Of a stretch of DNA of 64,000 bases, positions 36,071-46,705 are shown one piece after another; the stretch's first letter is position 1, and the number at the start of each line of letters is the position of its first letter. The notes below the pieces were generated by a model. It did no database searches and was not told where the DNA came from. It saw nothing but the letters and a program-made list of their open reading frames with translations. The position numbers were made by a program, and so were the translations under genes. Origin of the DNA: Platycnemis pennipes (lineage: Eukaryota; Arthropoda; Insecta; Odonata; Platycnemididae); contig OW121848.1 of NCBI GenBank assembly GCA_933228895.1, positions 88,555,470-88,619,469 of the forward strand, written 5' to 3'.

Positions 36071-39000
36071 CATCTAACCAATGCAACCTTCGATCTAATA
36101 TAAAAGTTATTCGTTAAAAAGCAAATGGAAAGCTACGTCAAAACAATGCAAGGCTAGTTATTATTACTATAGATGTTGCTGAGCAGTACTCACTTGGGGG
36201 AGGCCAAAGCCTTATGAATATTAAGCTAATACTTGGTAGACGATCAAAATTTTAATTATTGCTTTTAAATATTTTTAAAGATTCGAGTACTTCAATGCGC
36301 AATGGGTTCTGCCATTTTTATATCCATACATTCTTTCAAATCAAAATACACCATGGATTATTGAACTCCTTTCATTTATTAACAATAAAATTCTTGATTT
36401 TACTGTAGTTACCTACTCTTTTGTAAAAGCCAGTATTTTCGCCCTATAGATAGTGGTAATTATCTGCTGACGATGCGACCTGTTTAGGTTTCATATGAGG
36501 AAATATTATTAACGCGTGTCTCTTGACTATATTTTGGAGGCATAATATTTAAGTGTGTATAGAGTGTGTGTGTGTGACGAATTAAAATGTTAATTAATTC
36601 GTCAAACACTTGAGAAATGGTGGCTAAACAAGCCATGATACCCGTTTCATTTAGTGTTAGATTCTCACTGCTGCCACGTCATCGAAGAATTGTCCATAGC
36701 TCTACAACTCCCTAATCCATAATACTATTCCATACTAATTGGTCGATTTATCTAGAGAGGTATTATATGGAAGCACTCTCATCGTTTGCTTAAAAAAATT
36801 GACATAATCACGCAATGGACATAGAATGCCCGTGCGGACATTTCGGAACATCCACTAAGTAAGAACCAAGCAATAGAAAACGTTAGATTTCTTGATAAAA
36901 AATTAATATTGAAATCTCCCCTCCATTTACCGTAACAGAGAGTTACTGAATTTAACACTGCATTGCATGTGATGGACTAGTATGCTAGGTAGTTTTAAAT
37001 GTAATGTAACAAGTTGAAGAGAGGTCATAATTAAACTATGCATGATATGGTCGCGATCTTCTTATCCTGGTTACATGGTTTGCGTAACTTTAGTAGGTTT
37101 GAAGCCTCATAGTCAACCTGGGCGCTAAAGCTTTGTTATGGAAACTAAAGGGTTAATGAAATTGTTCTTTTGGGATTTACGTGCTGTGAGCCACAGTGAG
37201 ATGGATGATGTAGTTTCGCAGTGTTGACACTAATTCCAAAGGAAACATCCTAGCTAGCCAAAGTTAACGTTTGAGGAGAAGGTTGGTCTCACGCCTCTCC
37301 ACATCGCAGTAGGTGGACGGCCTTCCATTAACCTCCCGTGACACCTTCTCGGTGTCCAGCAATTGAATATTACTGAGGGGAATGGAGGTTTGCTTGTCAG
37401 AAAACCATCCACGGTTATCCGCTGCGTAAACCGCCTCGTCGCTTATTTATGCACGGTGCAAGGAAGACGCTGGAGTTCATAAACTGTTGCGTCGTATTTA
37501 TTTTCAATCGCGCGTTATTAGCGGCGTGATCCCGTCGTCAGAAACCGCGACGACGCTGTCCCGGGTAGGGCTTTAATCACGCAATGGACTTCCGAGCGGA
37601 CAAACGAGGCACAGGGTGCGTAATGCCCGAGGAACTAGATTGATGCGTCGTTCGCAAAATGATTGCAAAGCGTGGTTTCAACTCCCGGCATTGTTTATTT
37701 ATCCCGTTGCCCTGGAAACCCGGAGGGGATGGGGGCAGTACTTTTGCTCTCCCTACGGAGTTCATCAATTTGGAGTCCACGGAGAGGCAAAAAACAAGGC
37801 GTAGGGGCAGCGTGGGAAGAGGAGAAGGGGTTTATGGAGGTACTTTCCTGAAGCGGGGGAAGACCAGGGCGTGGGTGGGAGGAGAAAATGGTTTTAATTA
37901 AGTCGGTGGGATTTTCCCGGCCAAACTGAAAGCCGAGCGGTTAGGACCGTGTTATGAACCGGAGAATAACACCTAGCCTCCAGAAACAAAAATGGAAACT
38001 AAATGAAAGCTGTACTGATGCCGCGCGCGCTCCCCAGAAATCTTCTTCTTTCTGCTTTCCCATTGTTTGTTCAATTAGTTCGAGCGAGTTCGCGGGAAAG
38101 GTGTGAAGGATATTTACCGAAAGGTAATCCATTTCATTCGTCCATTTAAGCGGTCAGCTCCCTAGAGTACTCCACTCTCCCAAGAGAGAGGTGGTGTGCA
38201 TATGTGTGTTTGCGCGAGCAATTGTTAATTTCGGAAGCATTTCCGATAGTTCTCATTTTAATGTGTCGAGAACATTAGGAAAAGAAATTTATTCACCCGT
38301 AGCTTTAGCGGGATTAATTTTGATTGAACGGAGCTACTTCACTGTTCGGGGTATTTATTTTAAAGTTTACACATTCTATGCGAGCTGTTTTTTAAAATTA
38401 ATTTGGCTTCTTTCACTTTTCGGTGGTATTTCATGAACAGAATTTCTTAAATCAGTCATCAAGGAAAATAAATAAAAAAATCCAGCAAATTGATATTTTT
38501 ATGTTGATTTTATTTGTTAACTCTCATTAGGTGTACGTCATATTACTTGTACCTTAAGATTCTTCTTGAAAAATTACCTCCGTTCTTTTCCCCATAATAT
38601 CCATGAGGTATCGTAATGTCTAAGGTCTTTCAATAAGAGTAGTTTTCTTTTCAGTGCAATACCAACTCACCGCCAAGCCTCGTCTATCTCTCTTGGGTGA
38701 AAATATTTTATTATTTTTTTCTCAAGTGCACATCACGAAAGCAGTCTCATTTTCCGCAGTCTGTTGTCGTGTTCGTCGATCCATTCGTATTATTCCAGTT
38801 GTGATCCTGACTCAAGTCTCCTTATTACTTGATTATTTCTCCTCACTCATATCAGTTGCTTTCTACACTACGACATGTTATTTTTTTATCTTAATGCATG
38901 ATTTGATGTTTAAATTTTCCCCTTACTGCGCTAAGGAAAGTGAAAAAACATTTTCACTAGTCAATCTTGGATTCGAGTTTTAGACATATTGATGATTTTG

Positions 39001-39655
39001 TAATGTTTCCCTTAACCAATAGATGTATCTGGCGAAGAAAAGATAATTACACTCTGGCAGCCAAGGTAGAGTTAGAACTGTCCGTAGAGCCATGGCGCAT
39101 GTTTCATTCCTTGTCATGCATTTTTGAGATGGCTCCCCGGTCACACTATGAATCTAATAGGATATTCCGCATTGTAACTCATTTATCATGTTAATAGATG
39201 AAATTATTATCACTTTAGACTACAATGTTGGAGTAAAATAATAAAAGCACTGTAGAGCACTTCATATTTTTTTAAAAACGCCCAATCAATCAAGCATAGA
39301 ATCAAGTACCTAAATTTTCTTGATTTGGGGAGACTGCAATAATATATATTGTGACATAAATGCGCCACACTTTTTGAAGCACTCTGCAAATATAGCCATT
39401 AGCCTCTCCTCGCGCAACGTCTGGTGAAAATCAGCTGCATTATTACTTTGGATCGTAACCAATATCTGAAATAATTCAAAGCGATTTTTAATAGAAATTG
39501 TGACTCCGATTTAAAATTATGCCTATACATATTGTTCGTGTATGATATTTGTTTATCTTTTGGAGTTTCTTTGAACCTGTCTATAATTAATGTTGCCAGT
39601 CGAAACCTATGTAAGTTGAATATTTGCCAAATTGTCTCTCTTCTCGTACAATAAT
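36071..39655. other. AT-rich stretch; GC-richer near 37.3-38.1 kb
   Basis: No gene recognised. A short (GT)n run lies near 36560-36575. The 109-codon frame at 38654-38983 shows no domain. The GC-richer segment 37300-37930 gives several overlapping, domain-less frames. Confidence 0.4.
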
Positions 39656-39666
39656 AATATTGACAT

Positions 39667-40255
39667 TATTATCATCATCATTGGTCAACAACCCTGGGAT
39701 TGGTTTGACGCAGCTTTCCACTCGATTCTTCTATCGGCAAACCTTTTCATTTTGACGTAATTCCTCTCTTTTACATCCTTCACTACCTGTTCCATGTATC
39801 TCATACGAGGCCTGCCTTTTCCAATCTTCCCGCTCACTTTTCCCTCGACGATAGTCTTCATCAGGCCATCGTATCTCAAGATATGGTGGATTAAGTTTTC
39901 CCTTCCTCTTTTTAGAGTTGTCAGCAGCCTTCTCTTTTCTCCTACTCTTCTTAGAACTTCCTCGTTACTTACTCGGTCGATCCATTTAATCTTCAGCATT
40001 CTTCTGTAGCACCACATTTCGAATGCTTCTACCCTTTTCTTATCCGCTGCTGTCATCATCCATGCTTCACTGCCGTAAAGAAACATGCTCCAGATGCATG
40101 TTCTGATGAACTGTTTCCTTACTTCTATGCTTGTATTTCCTGCTGTAAATAGATACTTCTTTTGATAGAATGCCCTTTTTGCCTGGGCTATTCTACTAAC
40201 TATTTCTGTCTGGCTTCGTCCATCGTTGGTTACTCGGCTTCCTTCTCAGTGTGGC
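39667..40255 (-). mobile_element. 5'-truncated LINE, (GAT)n-tailed family, with target duplication
   Basis: Minus-strand coding for the C-terminal region of a LINE ORF2: SRIAQAKRAF, then FLYGSEAWMM, then EAFEMWCYRRMLKIKW, NEEVLRRVGE, GKIGKGRPRMRY and a stop near 39685. The frame is open from about 40240 to the stop, so this copy is fairly young. The 3' end is an ATGATGATAAT-type run. Near-identical 11-base direct repeats flank it: AATATTGACAT at 39656-39666 and AATATCGACAT at 40256-40266. These look like a target duplication from target-primed reverse transcription. The RT catalytic core is absent through 5' truncation. Confidence 0.85.
39685..40240 (-). pseudogene. C-terminal part of LINE ORF2 (post-RT region)
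   Basis: An uninterrupted frame of about 185 codons. An internal ATG lies at 40086, but it is not a native start. The Trp-rich segment and the AFEMWCYRRMLKIKW block are hallmarks of the region downstream of RT in this broad group of animal LINEs. There is no RT active site. It could not support transposition by itself. Confidence 0.8.
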
Positions 40256-40266
40256 AATATCGACAT

Positions 40267-41472
40267 AGTGAATGTGAATTCCTTCAATGTCACCAGTCTA
40301 ATCTTCAGTGATTTCAAGCGTTTCCCACGGTTGAAATCGCATCAGATCGAGGCGGATAAAGGCGGCAACGGAAGAATAAAGAGGAACTGGACAGAAAAAA
40401 TGAGTGGCAGTCAGTTTTATCATTAAAGATAGGAGATAGGATTGGTGGGAATTTTGATATCCACACCAAATTCACGTAGGGATTCAAATGAATTTCTCTC
40501 TTGAATTTAGTAACTTGCCATTAACCTGTTCCCTGTCAGGCCACATCAAATTAATGTAGGTTTAACCGGTTGAGGCCAATAAAATGCTAGTGGAATATTA
40601 AAAAGTGCTGTAATGTGTTCTAATCATGTCGCATTTCCACAAATTTAATCCGTCAACGATTACCCTCATTCCTCCCAAAGGTTGCCACTGACGCCTAGAA
40701 CCTTCACATTTTTAAGGGATTTATCTACCCAGTAGATTAGGTCAAAACATTGGCACTTTATTTCAGAGTCCCTGACTTATCGATTTCATATTTTAAGCTA
40801 CTGTGACTTTTACTCATCAGCGTCAACTTCCCTTGCGTCCCTGATTCTTTGTTGCAAGCTCATCAATTTTGTCTTTATTTCATTGTCGTATGAGTGAGGT
40901 GCGTCGGTCACTCCGGGCCACCAGTTCTACTCCCGAAAGGGCTCTTGTTTTTGTCACGCCATCAGGGGACTGGTGCGGAAACTCCGTTCCCCTCAATTAC
41001 GCACTGATTGCTATTCCCGGATGTACACCCCTGTTTTTCCTCCCCATCCACGCAGTGCGCCTCGGTGTCACTCGTGCTCCCCACCAACCTTCCCTCATTC
41101 TCGGAAAACCCCAGGTGGATACTACCTCCCCCATCCTCCTCTTTTGGAGATGTGCACTGCTTCATGGCCTTGGCAGTTTTGACGCGTTCGCTCCCCGGAA
41201 CTCATCACGAAGCCCGTGGACCCCCCGCCGTGGGTGAAAGTTAGCGGGGAAAAGGGCGGCCGGGGACGCTTGTATCGGAGTCGTCACGTTCCCTCGTACG
41301 TACACCCGTGACGCCGCGGCGATCCGAAACGTGACCTTGGTGAAATGAGCTCGCAGATGAAAAAAGTGATGGGCAAAACCCAATGTGCGAGGAGTCAGTT
41401 CGTTCAGCCTGTTCACCCCTGTCTGTACCGCAGGCGCGGATGGACGAACCTATTTGTTTGCTCGCATGGGTG
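40267..41472. other. AT-rich then CpG-rich stretch (about 40.9-41.35 kb)
   Basis: No gene recognised. About 40900-41350 is GC-richer with several CpG and composition-driven open frames on both strands. The 122-codon frame at 40869-41237 overlaps others in all frames and has no domain. Confidence 0.4.
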
Positions 41473-41852
41473 TAAGGGCCATATTCAAAACCTCAACTAA
41501 AGTCAGGCTTCCACTACTCACTTCCTAAAATTCCTGCAACGAGTCGATTTGGAGTACAGGTTCTATCTGCAAAGGTGGTGTTACTTCTCGGCGTACGCTG
41601 AGAAGTGAGTTAAGTTTCTGAATATTTCCCAGAATCTCAACTACGGTCTTACTTCTACCCCCTATGTCTTAAAATCTTTATTGCGAGTACGAAAGGGTAT
41701 TCAGATTCTCCTCGATATGGATCTAGCGCTATACATTGTGGTAATACCAAATTATCAGAGTGAATCTGCACACCAATTTCACTCGAAGTGAAGATTATAG
41801 GGCGTAAGGAGTAGAAGTGAGACTGTAGTTGAGGTTCTGAATATGGCTCTTA
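41473..41852. mobile_element. MITE-like element with about 48-bp terminal inverted repeats
   Basis: The left end (TAAGGGCCATATTCAAAACC ... AACTAAAGTC) and the reverse complement of the right end (TAAGAGCCATATTCAGAACC ... AACTACAGTC) match closely over about 48 bases. A third, weaker copy of the CTCAACTACGGTCTTACTTC motif lies inside near 41637. It is 380 bp with no coding capacity, as expected of a non-autonomous DNA transposon. The superfamily is unclear: the outermost TAA/TTA could be part of the ends or a PIF/Harbinger-type 3-bp target, but the flanking triplets do not match as direct repeats. Confidence 0.7.
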
Positions 41853-42417
41853 GTCTACCCATTGACATGCATCTCCGTGACTAACGAATGGGGCTCTACG
41901 TATATTTGTTTCTCCTTCAAACCCCGTCATCTTTTATACGGAGGGATACTTCTCGTTTGTGCCCGTGGGCGAAGGAATTAGATCAATTTTTTCTTCACCA
42001 CGCGTGAGCAATGAATGCATGAAACGTCATGCCTTCGATCTCACTGTCGTCGATCTAGCTCTGAATATCACATCGAGAACTTAACCGAGCGTCTGAGGTT
42101 TTGCAGTAATTTATGATTCACGGTGTCTAGTTCAATGCAGTGCGATCGTACGTGACCGGAGCTGGATGGCTGAAGCTTAAATGGAGTGACGCTCCGAATG
42201 TGAGCACTCATACAAAAAGATGCGCCCCGCCAATACCATGCCCTGTTGCGCGGCTGTAGGATTAGAATACCCAGTTATTTTCCTTCGGAGTCTATTTCGA
42301 TCATTGCTACGAAAGTTTTTTTTATTTTAGAGATCTTCATGCATTGTTTGAAAAGGATTTGCTAATGGTGGTGTCATAGGTGATAGATATTGCTAACCAA
42401 TATATTCATTGGAATCG
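41853..42417. other. unassigned stretch
   Basis: No gene or repeat recognised. Confidence 0.4.
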
Positions 42418-43720
42418 CTTTAAATCTACATAATACCCTGCAAGCCACCACAAGGGTGTGTGGCAGGGGGTGATTGCTCACCAAACATGCACTACATATC
42501 ATGCATAAAAAAGGAATAGTATTAATATAGTAGTCAGAACTACACTATTTAAAAAAGATAGAAATTGCAAAGAAAACATGCAAAAACATTCTGTTAGTAG
42601 GGTTAGCTTTAAGTACTCATATCAACATGCAGCTACCAATGCTATTCATTGCTACTCTCCGATAGGACATATTTACCGTTATTCGCATCTCTAATTGTGC
42701 GAGGGAAAAAGGACATTTTGAATCGGTCAGTTCGGCAATCAATTTCTCTAACTTTATGATTATGGTCCAGTCTGCCATAGTAAGTTGGGGTTCGTAAAAT
42801 ATTTTTAACGTCATCACTGAAAATATTGCCTTGGAATTTGTGGAAGAGATTAAGTCTAAATTTCAACCTGCGATCTGACAATGATTCCCATTTCAATTCA
42901 TTTAATAGACTGGTTACGCTAATATTATTATCGTATCGTCCCTTTACAAATCTTGCCGATCTTCGCTGCACACGTTCAAGTTCATTACTTAGACCGATTT
43001 CGTAGGGATCCCATACACTGGCAGCATATTCCAAATGAGGTCTAACAAGGGAAAAGTAGCTGATTTCTCGTACATGATCGTCACATTTACCCAATACTCT
43101 TTTAATGAAACCCAGTTTGCGATTCGCTTGACCCATTATTTCACGAATGTGTTTACCCCAGGAAAGATCATTTGTCAGTCTTATTCCAAGATATTTGATG
43201 GATTCCACGTTTGTTAATTCATTATTACTTATTTTGTAGGTGGTAGGAGGAGAGCTATTCTTTTTCCAAAAATTCATTACAAGACATTTCTTAAAGTTTA
43301 ATTCTAACTGCCATGTATCACACCAAGTTTCAATTGCTTGTAGGTCAATATTTAAATATTCTTTATCGTTTGGGCATAGAATTTCCCTGTACACTACTGC
43401 GTCATCGGCAAATAGACGAAGCTTACTTTTTACCACCTTTTGGATATCATTAATGTACAAAAGGAATAGGAGTGGACCTATCACACTACCTTGTGGGACA
43501 CCCGAAGTGACTTTAATTGCCGGTGAGGAAACACCGTCCAAAACAACCCTTTGAACCCGATCATGCAGAAAATCATTAATCCATGATATAATGTTACTGT
43601 CTAACCCATAAGATTTTAATTTCAAAATTAGTTTGCTATGAGAAACCTTGTCAAAAGCCTTCTTGAAGTCGAGAAATATAGCATCCCCTGGAATATTATT
43701 TTCGCCAGAAACTAAAATAT
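42418..43720 (-). mobile_element. 5'-truncated LINE with RT motifs, hairpin-tail family
   Basis: This is the longest copy of the family. Coding runs from about 43720 to the stop at 42642, followed by a 3' UTR of about 220 bp. Near its end is a hairpin, CCTGCCAC ... GTGGC.TT.GCAGG (42435-42470 region). The end is TATGTAGATTTAAAG at 42418. The 5' end falls inside the RT domain, so endonuclease and ORF1 are missing. Possible target duplications are ambiguous. Confidence 0.85.
42642..43720 (-). pseudogene. LINE reverse transcriptase, fingers/palm to C-terminus (N-terminus missing)
   Basis: The frame is open for about 359 codons with no stop. There is no native start; the nearest apparent start at 43625 is TTG inside the RT. 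Motifs in order: AIFLDFKKAFDKVSH (palm, first catalytic Asp), GVPQGSVIGPLLFLLYINDI, FADDAVVY (catalytic Asp pair, codons at 43401-43406), KYLGIRL (thumb side), and the C-terminal DRFKMSFFPRTIRDAN. The enzyme would copy LINE RNA at a nicked chromosomal target. All residues of the RT active site are present, but without endonuclease the copy cannot move itself. The open frame suggests a recent insertion. Confidence 0.9.
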
Positions 43721-44277
43721 AAATGTGGTGTTAAAGAAGATAATGGAGATAAAATTGATGGTTTAGTGAATGTTGTGAAAGAGAGTAGTTAACCGTTGTG
43801 AAGAGGTAATCAGATAGTAATATAGGGTGAAGAGATGCATAAAGTATACCTAAGGATTGAAGATTAGTGATGATGGTGCTACGATGTTTATATGAATGAG
43901 ACGCAAGCAAGTCAGCTGATTGAAAAAAAAAACACCTTCCTTTTCATACTCACTTTTCCTCAACCCAGAACTTCTTATGCCCTGTCACAAATTTCTCATA
44001 AACTGTTCACGCATTACCTCTTGTGCTCTATTTCCCTTGACTCCGCTTCTAATTCATTTTCATTCCAATTGATATTATCATTCCCTTAGCACTTTCTTCG
44101 ACCATATTTTATGCCTCTTTCATTTTCTCCCAATAAAATATTTTCCTCGCCCGCCATACCTCTTTCTTTTACGTCCTTCTCTTCACAGGGTATTTCCTCA
44201 TATACTATTTTTTACGTCTGTTGCTAGTGATAACTAAGATTATATCTCCTGCGAGGAAATTATCCATTATATCGGAC
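43721..44277. other. unassigned AT-rich stretch
   Basis: No gene recognised; a 65-codon frame at 43892-44089 has no domain. Confidence 0.4.
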
Positions 44278-44291
44278 CTTCAATATATGAT
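44278..44291. repeat. left target-site duplication of the foldback element
   Basis: CTTCAATATATGAT, identical to the right copy at 44541-44554. The leading C of the right copy is also the last base of the right arm, so the duplication is 13 or 14 bases. Confidence 0.8.
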
Positions 44292-44541
44292 TTTGGAACG
44301 TAGGTTTTCGCAGCGGAATGCATGGTCGTCAGAGGCTTTCGGGTGCAGCTGCGTATAACGCGTTGTCGGTGAGCGAGCTTTCGCGGCCATTGCAGGACGC
44401 ATCATCAGGCAATGATAAAATATATTGGGGCAATGATACAATATATTTTATCATTGCCTGATGATGCGTCCTGCAATGGCCGCGAAAGCTCGCTCACCGA
44501 CAACGCGTTATACGCAGCTGCACCCGAAAGCCTCTGACGAC
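44292..44541 (-). mobile_element. foldback element with perfect 103-bp arms, probably Penelope-like
   Basis: Arms 44325-44427 and 44439-44541 are perfect reverse complements around an 11-base spacer. One side only carries a 33-bp extension (44292-44324). The whole is flanked by a 14-base direct repeat, CTTCAATATATGAT (44278-44291 beginning with the shared C, and 44541-44554). Penelope-like elements are known for inverted terminal-repeat arrangements with a short extension at one end, for variable-length target duplications, and for hammerhead-ribozyme motifs. Each arm contains CTGATGA (44458-44464 in the right arm), a possible stem (GCGTCC/GGCCGC) and GAAA (44484-44487). No coding sequence remains. 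The class assignment is an inference. Confidence 0.6.
44458..44487 (+). ncRNA. hammerhead-ribozyme-like core motif
   Basis: CTGATGA, one unpaired T, a stem of GCGTCC with GGCCGC (one mismatch, loop TGCAAT), then GAAA. This is the order of the conserved catalytic core and stem II of a hammerhead ribozyme. I could not find a convincing stem I, stem III or cleavage triplet, so activity is doubtful. The mirror copy on the other strand lies at about 44379-44408. Confidence 0.35.
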
Positions 44542-44554
44542 TTCAATATATGAT
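44541..44554. repeat. right target-site duplication of the foldback element
   Basis: Exact copy of the left repeat; sequence outside the two copies differs (left continues TTTGG, right GGTC). Confidence 0.8.
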
Positions 44555-45022
44555 GGTCAAACTAGGTTTTGGTAATTCCAGATCAATTCCGCTAGTTTTC
44601 CTTCATAATAAGTCAGATTCTAACTAAGAACTCTAGACGGGAAACAGTTCTAGACGTATTTGGAAACAGTTGATGCAGACCTGAATTTTTTAACTTTCAT
44701 GGGGTAATTCGATGTGTCTGTTTTATCAGTGTCGTTTTTTTAAGTTTAATTTGAGGGAATTTGTGGAGAAAACTCTGCCATTAGCTACGCTTTTGTTCAA
44801 AAATTAGGTAGTTACTGCTGAAGAGGACCTTGCTCCTAGAAATTTATAGCAAAGTAAAAAAATTATTTAGCACCATTTCTTGATTATTTGTGGCTGAAAA
44901 ACCTTTGCACACTCCTTCCTTGCTTATGTTTATTCTTGGAAAAATGGTTTCGATATCTACAAATATCTAAGCGCTGTGTCTTTGGAAACAGTCCAGCCTG
45001 AGTTTAACATGGTTTCGTTTTC
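44555..45022. other. unassigned AT-rich stretch
   Basis: Nothing recognised between the foldback and piggyBac elements. Confidence 0.4.
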
Positions 45023-45026
45023 TTAA
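45023..45026. repeat. TTAA target site, left
   Basis: Direct repeat with 48981-48984; TTAA is the obligatory piggyBac target. Confidence 0.75.
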
Positions 45027-45211
45027 CCCTCCCTACCTACCTGGGGTCTTTTTTGACCCCAGCTCATGGAAAAAGTTGAATAATTTATTAATTTTTACAG
45101 TATTATGCATCATATTTTAGGAATTCTCCGATAAAATACTTTTGCATAGAATCCATTTTTCATTTTTTTTATTTACAACAATAAGCCTTTAAAATAATAA
45201 TTTCTTCCTTT

Positions 45212-45235
45212 GGGTCAATTTTGACCCAGGGAGGG
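45212..45235. repeat. internal GGGTCA...TGACCC palindrome ending GGGAGGG
   Basis: The palindrome GGGTCAATTTTGACCC (45212-45227) followed by AGGGAGGG mirrors the left terminus of the piggyBac element. It may be a subterminal transposase-binding repeat or the other end of a short internal-deletion derivative. No TTAA follows it. Confidence 0.6.
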
Positions 45236-45810
45236 TGTGTGGAACTAAAATATACCCGAACATTCTTCAATACCAGGAGATGAATTTTCATCTTCTTTTA
45301 GAAATAATTGAATGAAAAATAGCTTTTGTCATGACTCTGTCATGAAAGGAAAGAGTATTAGCATTTTCCATCATAAACTGAGTAATATACTGAGTGTTAA
45401 AATTATTAGAAGTGAAGAAGATCGTAGAGTATGGATGTATTTCCCTCGCATGTGACACCAAGTTAAATACTCCGGTAATATGCACCGTCGTATCAAAAAA
45501 AAACTATATTTCAACTTAGTGAAACAAATAGAGGCTAAGCTAATCAAGTGCAAAATCTATTACATATCAGCAGTTACCAAATGGGTACGCACAGACCTTG
45601 GAGACTAACGCATAAGCAGTCGATGACTTTCATCTCACCCCATCACATAACAGAAGATGAATACTGCTAGGTTGCGTACTATGATTTCTACTTGCTCTGC
45701 AGCTTATAATCCAACTATTATCTGCGCAGAGCTGATTCATCGTCAACAGCATATTTGTTTTCTTAGTAATCAGCAACAGTCACCGTTTTACCACGCGTAT
45801 TTTGACTTCG

Positions 45811-45822
45811 TAATTTTTGTTG
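45811..45822. repeat. LINE target-site duplication, left
   Basis: TAATTTTTGTTG, identical to 46557-46568. Confidence 0.85.
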
Positions 45823-46520
45823 AAAAAGCTCGATGCGTTGCAGGGACAGTGCGAAAGATACGGGATGAAGGTAAACCAGAATAAAACGAAAGTAATGCGG
45901 TTTTCAAGAACAAAAAGGGCCAGTATAACGATAATTGTAGGAGGTCAGAAGCTAGAGCAGGTAGAGAAATTAAGCTATCCAGGTAGTGTGTTGGAAGAAA
46001 CAGGGTATAACAGTATAGAAGTGAGAAGTAGAATTGCATTGGCAAAAGAAGCTTTTACTCGTAGACGTGAGCTAATTACAGCGGCATTGAGTAGGAAAGT
46101 GAAGAAAAGACTAGTGAAAAGTTTAATATGGAGCGTTGCACTCTATGGGTAGGAAACGTGGGCTTTGCGAAAAGAAGATGAAAATAGACTTAGGGCTTTT
46201 GAAATGTGGGTGTGGAGAAGGATGGAGAAAATAAAGTGGGTCGAAAGGAAGACGAACGATGAAGTGCTAGAATTGGTAGTAGAGGAAAGAAATTTGATAG
46301 ATGAAATTAGGAGAAGGCAGAAGGTGTGGATGGAAAAGGTAATAAAAGGGGATGGTGTTTTGAAGTAGGTGATTGAGGGAAGAGCGTTGGGTAAGCGGGG
46401 AAGAGGGAGAAGAAGAACGGGTAGCTTGGATGGAATGATAGGTGGCAGGAGGTATGAGGGGCTGAAGAGGAACATCGTGTGAAATTTAGGGGGTGGGAAG
46501 AATTAAATGTCCATTTAAAC
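45823..46520 (+). pseudogene. LINE ORF2 C-terminal region (end of RT and downstream)
   Basis: Open from the truncation point to a TAG at 46150-46152, then open again to a TAG at 46366-46368, with further stops near the end. RT catalytic motifs are missing through truncation; the remaining part is the thumb and the conserved Trp-rich tail region. Dead copy. Confidence 0.8.
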
Positions 46521-46556
46521 TTACCTTCACCGGTAGAATTCTTATAATAATAATAA
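45823..46556 (+). mobile_element. 5'-truncated LINE inserted in the piggyBac element
   Basis: The coding strand is plus: KKLDALQGQCERYGMKVNQNK (end of RT palm/thumb), SRIALAKEAFTRRREL, SVALYG then a TAG in place of Cys/Ser, ETWAL, MWVWRRMEKIKWVERK, and GKRGRGRRRTG with a few stops. It ends in a (TAA)n run. A perfect 12-base duplication, TAATTTTTGTTG, lies at 45811-45822 and 46557-46568, which fixes both borders. It is a different family from the (GAT)n-tailed and hairpin-tailed LINEs. Confidence 0.9.
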
Positions 46557-46568
46557 TAATTTTTGTTG
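46557..46568. repeat. LINE target-site duplication, right
   Basis: Identical to 45811-45822; overlaps the end of the (TAA)n tail by the shared TAAT. Confidence 0.85.
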
Positions 46569-46705
46569 TCTGTAACGAGCCCAGCGATAGAGAGAATTAG
46601 TAACTTGTGGTACCTCCTCCGACGACTGTAGAAGTCATAGCTTTCTTCGTTCAAGATTATCTCCCGCACTGATTATCAGCGGTCATAAAAGAATAATTCC
46701 TAATT

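Noticed and set aside
42361..43735. AATGGTGGTGT/AATGTGGTGT as target duplications for the 42.4 kb LINE
   Set aside because: The left copy is about 50 bases away from the LINE tail, and the match has an indel.
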